Assembly (NCBI GenBank): GCA_902490055.1
Contig: CABUCP010000055.1
Span: 1-11,325 of the forward strand
Reading direction: 5' to 3'
DNA length: 11,325 nt
Source of the DNA: an uncultured Klebsiella sp.
GTDB taxonomy: Bacteria > Pseudomonadota > Gammaproteobacteria > Enterobacterales > Enterobacteriaceae
The translations under genes and the position numbers were made by a program. A model generated the notes under the pieces. That model saw nothing but the letters and a program-made list of their open reading frames with translations. It was not told the origin of the DNA and did no database searches. Each line of letters opens with the position of its first letter. Position 1 is the stretch's first letter. Positions 5,567-11,325 of the stretch are shown piece by piece.

Positions 5567-7480
5567 ATGAGTTATCAGGTCTTAGCCCGTAAATGGCGCC
5601 CACAAACCTTTGCTGACGTCGTCGGCCAGGAACATGTGCTGACCGCACTGGCGAACGGCTTATCGTTAGGGCGCATCCATCACGCATATCTCTTTTCCGG
5701 CACGCGCGGGGTAGGGAAAACCTCTATCGCCCGTCTGTTGGCGAAAGGGTTAAACTGCGAAAGCGGTATTACCGCGACGCCGTGCGGCGTTTGCGATAAC
5801 TGTCGCGAAATAGAACAAGGCCGCTTTGTCGATCTGATTGAGATCGATGCTGCTTCGCGCACCAAAGTTGAAGATACCCGCGATCTGCTGGACAATGTGC
5901 AGTACGCGCCGGCGCGCGGCCGCTTCAAGGTCTACCTGATCGATGAAGTGCATATGCTGTCGCGCCACAGCTTCAACGCGTTATTAAAAACGCTGGAGGA
6001 GCCGCCTGCGCACGTTAAATTCCTGCTGGCGACCACCGATCCGCAAAAGCTGCCGGTAACGATATTGTCCCGCTGCCTGCAGTTCCACCTGAAGGCGCTG
6101 GATGTCGAACAGATCCGCCATCAGCTTGAGCACATCCTGGGCGAAGAGCAAATCGCTTTTGAGCCGCGCGCGCTGCAGTTACTGTCACGCGCCGCGGACG
6201 GCAGCCTGCGCGATGCGTTAAGCCTCACCGATCAGGCGATCGCCAGCGGTGAGGGCAGTTTAACCGCGCAGTCCGTCAGCGAAATGCTCGGCACCCTCGA
6301 CGACGATCAGGCACTATCCTTAATAGAAGCGCTGGTGGCTGCCGACGGCGAACGCGTGATGGCGGGCGTCAGCGACGCCGCCGCGCGCGGCGTTGAGTGG
6401 GAAGCGCTGCTAGTGGAAATGCAAAGCCTGCTGCACCGTATCGCGATGGTTCAGCTTTCGCCATCGGCGCTGGGAGCGGATATGGCCGCCGTCGAGCTGC
6501 GGATGCGCGAACTGGCGCGTACCGTACCGCCGAGCGACGTCCAGCTTTACTACCAGACGCTGCTAATTGGCCGCAAAGAGCTGCCGTATGCGCCGGATCG
6601 GCGTATGGGCGTCGAAATGACGCTGCTGCGCGCGCTGGCCTTCCATCCGCGCCAGCCGTTGCCGGAGCCGGAAGCGAAGCCCGCGCAGGTCGCTGCGCCA
6701 GCGCCGCTGCAGCCCTCCGCGCCGGTAGCTCCGCAGCCTGCGCAACAGCCGCCGCAGAATCTACCGCCGAGTACCAGCCAGGTGCTGGCGGCGCGTAGTC
6801 GGCTGCAGCGTACCCCGGGAGCAACCACCCCAAAAAAGAGTGAACCGGCAGCCGCATCCCGCGCGCGGCCGGTGAATAACGCTGCGCTGGAACGACTGAG
6901 TTCGATTACCGAGCGCGTACAGGCTCGTCCGGCCGCAGCTGCGCTTGAGCAGGCCCCGGCGAAGAAAGAGGCATACCGCTGGAAATCGACAGCCCCGATT
7001 GAAGAGGTCAAAGTCGAAGTCGCCACGCCGAAGGCGCTGAAAAAAGCGCTGGAGCATGAAAAAACGCCGGAGCTGGCGGCGAAACTTGCCGTCGAAGCGG
7101 TCGAGCGCGATAGTTGGGCGGCGGAAGTGAGCCAACTGGCGGTGCCGAAACTGGTTGAACAGGTGGCGCTTAACGCCTGGAAAGAGCAAGACGGCAATCG
7201 CGTCTGCCTGCATCTGCGCCCGAGCCAGCGGCATCTGAACTCGGCCGGTGCGCAACAAAAGCTGGCTGAAGCGCTGGGTGTGTTGTACGGTGCGCCAGTT
7301 GAATTGACTATCGTTGAAGACGATAATTCGGCGATGCGCACGCCGCTGGAGTGGCGGCAGGCAATTTATGAAGAAAAGCTCGCGCAGGCGCGCGAAGCGA
7401 TTATTGCGGATAACAACATCCAGACCCTGCGGAGATTTTTCGATGCTGACCTGGATGAAGAGAGTATCCGCCCCATTTGA
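5567..7480 (+). CDS. dnaX: DNA polymerase III subunits tau and gamma
   Basis: DnaX is the AAA+ ATPase of the clamp loader. It loads the beta sliding clamp, and the full-length tau form also binds the polymerase core and DnaB. The ATG at 5567 gives 637 aa, against 643 in E. coli. Visible features are Walker A GTRGVGKT (45-52), a zinc module with Cys64, Cys73, Cys76 and Cys79, Walker B LIDE (124-127, DEVH) and the sensor/arginine-finger motif SRC (168-170). A Pro/Ala/Gln-rich linker spans about 360-405 and accounts for the length difference. The tau-specific domains follow, ending in RRFFDADLDEESIRPI. At codons 423-424 a programmed -1 frameshift signal would make a 425-aa gamma ending Lys-Lys-Glu. 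The Shine-Dalgarno before the ATG is weak. ybaB and recR follow in the same direction, as in the E. coli dnaX-ybaB-recR operon. Confidence 0.98.
   Translation: MSYQVLARKWRPQTFADVVGQEHVLTALANGLSLGRIHHAYLFSGTRGVGKTSIARLLAKGLNCESGITATPCGVCDNCREIEQGRFVDLIEIDAASRTKVEDTRDLLDNVQYAPARGRFKVYLIDEVHMLSRHSFNALLKTLEEPPAHVKFLLATTDPQKLPVTILSRCLQFHLKALDVEQIRHQLEHILGEEQIAFEPRALQLLSRAADGSLRDALSLTDQAIASGEGSLTAQSVSEMLGTLDDDQALSLIEALVAADGERVMAGVSDAAARGVEWEALLVEMQSLLHRIAMVQLSPSALGADMAAVELRMRELARTVPPSDVQLYYQTLLIGRKELPYAPDRRMGVEMTLLRALAFHPRQPLPEPEAKPAQVAAPAPLQPSAPVAPQPAQQPPQNLPPSTSQVLAARSRLQRTPGATTPKKSEPAAASRARPVNNAALERLSSITERVQARPAAAALEQAPAKKEAYRWKSTAPIEEVKVEVATPKALKKALEHEKTPELAAKLAVEAVERDSWAAEVSQLAVPKLVEQVALNAWKEQDGNRVCLHLRPSQRHLNSAGAQQKLAEALGVLYGAPVELTIVEDDNSAMRTPLEWRQAIYEEKLAQAREAIIADNNIQTLRRFFDADLDEESIRPI
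6817..6873 (+). other. dnaX: Programmed -1 ribosomal frameshift signal of dnaX
   Basis: All three elements known from E. coli dnaX are present. The slippery heptamer A-AAA-AAG lies at 6832-6838 in the correct phase (AAA at 6833, AAG at 6836). A Shine-Dalgarno-like GGGAG at 6817-6821 ends 10 nt upstream. A stem-loop begins 5 nt downstream, with ACCGGC (6844-6849) pairing to GCCGGT (6868-6873), plus possible inner pairs. After a -1 slip the ribosome reads GAG and then TGA (6841-6843), ending gamma at 425 aa. Frameshift efficiency cannot be read from the sequence. Confidence 0.93.
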
Positions 7481-7481
7481 T

Positions 7482-7498
7482 CGCCAGTTCGACTGGCG
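7482..7498 (+). other. Short perfect hairpin between dnaX and ybaB
   Basis: CGCCAGT (7482-7488) and ACTGGCG (7492-7498) form a perfect 7-bp stem around TCG, starting 1 bp after the dnaX stop. There is no following T-run, so it is unlikely to stop transcription. It may mark a processing or 3'-end stabilising site in the dnaX-ybaB-recR transcript. Confidence 0.45.
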
Positions 7499-7537
7499 TT
7501 CAGCACCCTTAACGATGACTTACTGAGAGAGAAGCCT

Positions 7538-7870
7538 ATGTTTGGTGGAAAAGGCGGTCTGGGTAACCTGATGAAACAGGCCCAGCAGATGCAAGACAAA
7601 ATGCAGAAAATGCAGGAAGAGATCGCGCAACTGGAAGTGACCGGTGAGTCCGGCGCGGGTCTGGTTAAAGTGACCATCAACGGCGCGCACAACTGCCGTC
7701 GCGTGGAAATCGACCCAAGCCTGCTGGAAGACGACAAAGACATGCTGGAAGACCTGGTGGCCGCCGCGTTCAACGACGCCGCGCGCCGCATTGAAGAGAC
7801 CCAGAAAGAGAAAATGGCCTCTGTGTCTTCCGGCATGCAGCTGCCGCCAGGCTTCAAGATGCCGTTCTGA
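7538..7870 (+). CDS. ybaB: YbaB/EbfC-family nucleoid-associated protein
   Basis: A small dimeric DNA-binding protein of the YbaB/EbfC family that coats and bends DNA. It is 110 aa, one more than E. coli because the start reads MFGGKGG instead of MFGKGG. The Gln/Met/Lys-rich helix at about 9-32 ([21 protein letters not shown]) is the coiled-coil-forming part. The central beta sheet includes [26 protein letters not shown], and the C-terminal helix carries [14 protein letters not shown]. The ATG at 7538 is preceded by AGAGAAG. The final base of the stop codon is the first base of the recR ATG, a TGATG overlap consistent with translational coupling. The pairing with recR is widespread in bacteria and suggests a link to recombination or repair, but the precise role in enterobacteria is unsettled. 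Confidence 0.97.
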   Translation: MFGGKGGLGNLMKQAQQMQDKMQKMQEEIAQLEVTGESGAGLVKVTINGAHNCRRVEIDPSLLEDDKDMLEDLVAAAFNDAARRIEETQKEKMASVSSGMQLPPGFKMPF

Positions 7871-8475
7871 TGCAAACCAGCCCGCTGTTAACTCAGCTGA
7901 TGGAAGCGCTGCGCTGTCTGCCGGGCGTTGGCCCGAAGTCGGCGCAGCGCATGGCGTTTACCCTGCTGCAGCGCGATCGCAGCGGTGGTATGCGCCTGGC
8001 GCAGGCGCTGACGCGCGCGATGTCGGAAATCGGCCACTGCGCCGATTGCCGCACCTTCACCGAGCAGGAGGTGTGCAACATCTGCAGTAATCCGCGTCGC
8101 CAGGAAAACGGCCAGATTTGCGTGGTGGAGAGCCCGGCGGACATCTACGCCATTGAGCAGACCGGGCAGTATTCCGGCCGCTATTTCGTGCTGATGGGCC
8201 ACCTTTCGCCGCTGGACGGCATCGGGCCTGATGACATCGGGCTCGATCGTCTCGAACAGCGTCTCAAAACTGAGTCGATCACCGAGGTGATCCTCGCCAC
8301 CAACCCAACCGTTGAGGGCGAGGCGACGGCTAACTATATCGCTGAGCTGTGCGCGGAGTCAGGTGTTGACGCCAGCCGTATCGCCCACGGCGTACCGGTT
8401 GGCGGTGAGCTGGAAATGGTCGATGGCACTACGCTGTCCCATTCTCTGGCCGGTCGTCACAAGATTATTTTCTGA
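7870..8475 (+). CDS. recR: RecR, recombination mediator protein
   Basis: RecR works with RecO and RecF to load RecA onto SSB-coated gaps in the RecFOR recombinational repair pathway. The 201-aa product has the E. coli length. Near the N-terminus lies a helix-hairpin-helix ([17 protein letters not shown], 14-30). A C4 zinc finger follows with Cys57, Cys60, Cys69 and Cys72. The Toprim domain starts at about 81 with [13 protein letters not shown] (Glu87) and includes [15 protein letters not shown] near 143-157. The C-terminus has the [23 protein letters not shown] block (174-196). The start ATG shares a base with the ybaB stop and has no strong Shine-Dalgarno of its own, so translation is probably coupled to ybaB. 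Compared with my memory of E. coli the last residues read HKIIF rather than HKIRF. Confidence 0.98.
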   Translation: MQTSPLLTQLMEALRCLPGVGPKSAQRMAFTLLQRDRSGGMRLAQALTRAMSEIGHCADCRTFTEQEVCNICSNPRRQENGQICVVESPADIYAIEQTGQYSGRYFVLMGHLSPLDGIGPDDIGLDRLEQRLKTESITEVILATNPTVEGEATANYIAELCAESGVDASRIAHGVPVGGELEMVDGTTLSHSLAGRHKIIF

Positions 8476-8481
8476 ACAAAT

Positions 8482-8503
8482 GGAGGCGACATTCGCCGCC
8501 TCC
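8482..8503 (+). terminator. Hairpin after recR, without T-tract
   Basis: GGAGGCG (8482-8488) and CGCCTCC (8497-8503) form a 7-bp stem with an 8-nt loop starting 6 bp after recR. An alternative, GGCGA with TCGCC, is possible inside it. No T-run follows on the plus strand. It is probably a 3'-end structure or weak terminator of the dnaX-ybaB-recR transcript. It ends one base before the htpG heat-shock -35 element. Confidence 0.45.
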
Positions 8504-8504
8504 G

Positions 8505-8533
8505 CTTGAAAAATCCCACGCTTATCCCCATCT
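8505..8533 (+). promoter_or_regulatory. Sigma-32 heat-shock promoter of htpG
   Basis: CTTGAAA (8505-8511) and CCCCATCT (8526-8533), separated by 14 bp, fit the RpoH consensus (CTTGAAA, 11-16 bp, CCCCATnT) almost exactly. Transcription would start near 8540, giving a leader of about 50 nt before the htpG ATG. The E. coli htpG gene is a classical member of the sigma-32 regulon. Confidence 0.9.
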
Positions 8534-8589
8534 CCTCCCCAACACGTTATTTCCATTAATAATAAATGGCATTGTTGAGGTCGACTTAC

Positions 8590-10464
8590 ATGAAAGGACA
8601 AGAAACCCGTGGTTTCCAGTCAGAAGTGAAACAGCTTCTGCACCTGATGATCCATTCTCTTTATTCCAACAAAGAAATTTTCCTGCGCGAGCTCATCTCC
8701 AACGCCTCGGATGCGGCGGATAAGCTGCGTTTCCGCGCGTTGTCCCAGCCGGATCTGTATGAAGGCGACGGCGAGCTGCGCGTACGCGTGTCGTTCGATA
8801 CCGACAACCGTACGCTGACCATCGCCGATAACGGCATTGGGATGAACCGTGATGAGGTTATTGACCATCTCGGCACGATCGCCAAATCCGGTACCAAAGC
8901 GTTCCTCGAATCGATGGGTTCCGATCAGGCGAAAGACAGTCAGCTGATTGGCCAGTTCGGCGTGGGCTTCTACTCCGCTTTTATCGTTGCCGACAAGGTC
9001 ACCGTGCGTACCCGCGCGGCGGGCGACAAACCTGAGAACGGCGTATTCTGGGAATCTGCCGGCGAAGGTGAATATACCGTTGCCGATATCACCAAAGCCG
9101 ATCGTGGGACCGAAATTACGCTGCATCTGCGCGAAGGCGAGGACGATTTCCTCAACGACTGGCGCGTGCGTTCTATCATCAGCAAATATTCTGACCATAT
9201 CGCGCTGCCGGTTGAGATTGAAAAACGCGAAGAAGTGGACGGTGAGACCGTTATTTCGTGGGAAAAAATCAACAAGGCGCAGGCGCTGTGGACCCGCAGT
9301 AAGTCTGAAGTCAGCGACGACGAATACAAAGAGTTTTATAAGCACATTGCCCATGATTTCAGCGACCCGCTGACCTGGAGCCATAACCGCGTCGAAGGTA
9401 AGCAGGAATACACCAGCCTGCTGTATATTCCGTCGCAGGCGCCGTGGGATATGTGGAACCGCGATCATAAACACGGTCTGAAGCTGTACGTACAGCGCGT
9501 CTTCATCATGGATGACGCCGAGCAGTTTATGCCGAACTACCTGCGCTTTGTGCGCGGCCTGATAGATTCTAACGACCTGCCGCTGAACGTGTCGCGTGAG
9601 ATTCTGCAGGACAGCAACGTCACCCGCAACCTGCGTACCGCGCTGACCAAGCGTACTCTGCAGATGCTGGAGAAATTGGCGAAAGACGATGCCGAGAAAT
9701 ATCAGACCTTCTGGAAACAGTTTGGTCTGGTGCTGAAAGAAGGCCCGGCGGAAGATGCTTCTAACCAGGAAGCCATCGCCAAACTGCTGCGCTTCGCCAC
9801 GACCCATACCGACTCTTCCGCGCAGACCGTTTCGCTGGAAGAGTACGTCTCACGCATGAAAGAAGGGCAGGAGAAGATCTACTACATCACTGCCGACAGC
9901 TATGCGGCGGCGAAGAGCAGCCCGCACCTCGAACTGCTGCGTAAGAAAGGTATCGAGGTTCTGCTGCTTTCCGATCGCATTGACGAGTGGATGATGAGCT
10001 ACCTGACCGAGTTCGACGGCAAAGCGTTCCAGTCGGTCGCCAAAGCCGACGAGTCGCTGGATAAGCTGGCGGATGAAGTGGACGAGTCCACTAAAGAAGC
10101 TGAAAAAGCGCTGGAGCCGTTCGTTGAGCGCGTGAAAGGCCTGCTTGGCGAACGCGTCAAAGAGGTGCGTCTGACGCATCGTCTGACCGATACGCCGGCG
10201 ATCGTCACCACCGATGCCGACGAGATGAGCACCCAGATGGCGAAGCTGTTCGCCGCTGCCGGTCAGGCGGCGCCGGAAGTGAAATACATCTTCGAACTGA
10301 ACCCGGCGCATCCGCTGGTGAAACGCGCCGCCGATACCCAGGATGACGCCCAGTTCGGCGAATGGGTTGAGCTGCTGCTGGATCAGGCGCTGCTGGCGGA
10401 ACGCGGTACGCTGGAAGATCCTAACCAGTTTATCCGTCGTATGAACCAGTTGCTGGCATCCTGA
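8590..10464 (+). CDS. htpG: HtpG, bacterial Hsp90 chaperone
   Basis: HtpG is the cytosolic ATP-dependent Hsp90 chaperone, which remodels client proteins together with DnaK. The ATG at 8590 gives 624 aa, the E. coli length, and begins [21 protein letters not shown] lies 10 nt upstream. The frame extends to 8566, but the extra eight residues are not family-like. The GHKL ATPase domain shows Glu34 and Asn38 ([17 protein letters not shown]), DNGIGM at 80-85 and the glycine-rich lid segment [11 protein letters not shown] (121-131). The middle domain carries the NVSREILQ segment, whose Arg (about residue 336) contacts ATP. The C-terminal dimerisation domain ends [28 protein letters not shown]. As is usual for HtpG, there is no MEEVD tail. 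Expression should be heat-inducible from the sigma-32 promoter. A strong hairpin follows before adk. Confidence 0.99.
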   Translation: MKGQETRGFQSEVKQLLHLMIHSLYSNKEIFLRELISNASDAADKLRFRALSQPDLYEGDGELRVRVSFDTDNRTLTIADNGIGMNRDEVIDHLGTIAKSGTKAFLESMGSDQAKDSQLIGQFGVGFYSAFIVADKVTVRTRAAGDKPENGVFWESAGEGEYTVADITKADRGTEITLHLREGEDDFLNDWRVRSIISKYSDHIALPVEIEKREEVDGETVISWEKINKAQALWTRSKSEVSDDEYKEFYKHIAHDFSDPLTWSHNRVEGKQEYTSLLYIPSQAPWDMWNRDHKHGLKLYVQRVFIMDDAEQFMPNYLRFVRGLIDSNDLPLNVSREILQDSNVTRNLRTALTKRTLQMLEKLAKDDAEKYQTFWKQFGLVLKEGPAEDASNQEAIAKLLRFATTHTDSSAQTVSLEEYVSRMKEGQEKIYYITADSYAAAKSSPHLELLRKKGIEVLLLSDRIDEWMMSYLTEFDGKAFQSVAKADESLDKLADEVDESTKEAEKALEPFVERVKGLLGERVKEVRLTHRLTDTPAIVTTDADEMSTQMAKLFAAAGQAAPEVKYIFELNPAHPLVKRAADTQDDAQFGEWVELLLDQALLAERGTLEDPNQFIRRMNQLLAS

Positions 10465-10480
10465 CGGGAACCTGAACGCG

Positions 10481-10510
10481 TAGCCCGGCCGAGCGACGCG
10501 ACGCCGGGAA
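10481..10510. repeat. REP-like intergenic palindromic element
   Basis: The element begins TAGCCCGG and ends GCCGGGAA, with a 6-bp perfect inverted repeat (CCCGGC at 10484-10489, GCCGGG at 10503-10508) and an inner GCGACGC that can extend pairing. This resembles the REP-type units common between Klebsiella and Salmonella genes. It lies 16 bp after htpG and just before the terminator. Only one copy is in the window, so membership of a dispersed family is from memory. Confidence 0.55.
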
Positions 10511-10516
10511 CGGAAT

Positions 10517-10555
10517 AAATGCCCCGCCTGAGTAAATTGCTCAGGCGGGGCATTT
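10517..10555. terminator. Perfect 16-bp hairpin terminator between htpG and adk
   Basis: AAATGCCCCGCCTGAG (10517-10532) is exactly complementary to CTCAGGCGGGGCATTT (10540-10555) across a 7-nt loop, TAAATTG. The stem ends in A/T pairs on both sides, so each strand carries a short T-run after a GC-rich core, typical of a bidirectional intrinsic terminator. It should stop htpG transcripts and insulate adk. Confidence 0.88.
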
Positions 10556-10611
10556 CACATTGGATTGCATAAAATATCTCGCCATTAACCGTTTCAGCCG
10601 CGCCGCCTTCC

Positions 10612-10640
10612 TTGAGCCATGGCCGTTCTGGTGGTATGGT
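10612..10640 (+). promoter_or_regulatory. Probable adk promoter
   Basis: TTGAGC (10612-10617) and TATGGT (10635-10640) are 17 bp apart, each matching four of six sigma-70 bases, and TGG precedes the -10 hexamer, giving an extended -10. Transcription would start near 10647 with a 40-nt leader. Its position after a strong terminator means adk needs its own promoter. Confidence 0.55.
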
Positions 10641-10654
10641 TTAGCGTTTTTTGA

Positions 10655-11325
<671 letters not shown>

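Noticed and set aside
6369..7341. Overlapping Ala/Arg- and Ser/Cys-rich frames on both strands within dnaX
   Set aside because: They arise from the GC-rich Pro/Ala linker and have typical out-of-frame composition. The only alternative-frame product supported is gamma, through the frameshift.
8620..9807. A 395-codon open frame on the minus strand inside htpG
   Set aside because: It lies wholly antisense to a highly conserved coding gene; long antisense frames are common in GC-rich genes with strong codon bias, and the protein resembles no family I know.

Overview
The window is a stretch of conserved enterobacterial core chromosome. It encodes, in order, acrR (3' end), mscK, rsmS/ybaM and priC (minus strand), ybaN, apt, dnaX, ybaB, recR, htpG and adk (5' part). 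From memory this is the same gene order and orientation as Escherichia coli K-12 around 10.5 min. Protein sequences are close to E. coli throughout. The GC-rich third positions, several residue choices in HtpG and Adk, and the intergenic repeat starting TAGCCCGG point to a Klebsiella/Raoultella-like member of the Enterobacteriaceae rather than Escherichia. That genus-level placement is inference.

Layout. Positions 1-101 hold the C-terminus of the AcrAB efflux repressor AcrR. Positions 232-3576 encode the large potassium-dependent mechanosensitive channel MscK, closed by a hairpin whose T-rich tail overlaps the stop codon of the convergent gene rsmS. The minus-strand pair priC-rsmS (3614-4327) links a replication-restart protein with a small DUF2496 protein. 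priC appears to start at a TTG codon. A 68-bp divergent region separates priC from ybaN, and a Fur-box-like sequence spans the ybaN start codon. apt (adenine salvage) follows, and then the group dnaX-ybaB-recR. That group joins the DNA polymerase III clamp-loader subunit, a nucleoid-associated protein and a recombination mediator, with ybaB and recR overlapping by one base. htpG (Hsp90) has its own clear sigma-32 heat-shock promoter. A REP-like element and a perfect 16-bp hairpin terminator separate it from adk, which has its own promoter and runs off the window end.

Functionally most of the window is housekeeping: DNA replication and repair (priC, dnaX, ybaB, recR), purine nucleotide metabolism (apt, adk), protein folding (htpG) and osmotic protection (mscK). 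The most notable mechanism is the programmed -1 frameshift in dnaX. It retains the slippery heptamer, the upstream Shine-Dalgarno-like stimulator and the downstream stem-loop, so the gene should make both tau (637 aa) and gamma (425 aa).

I found no mobile element, CRISPR array, tRNA/rRNA gene, prophage or unknown multigene system, and no gene-free stretch longer than 300 bp. The longest intergenic regions are htpG-adk (223 bp), ybaN-apt (150 bp), acrR-mscK (130 bp) and recR-htpG (114 bp). An exciting undescribed system is not supported here. The findings concern regulatory details.
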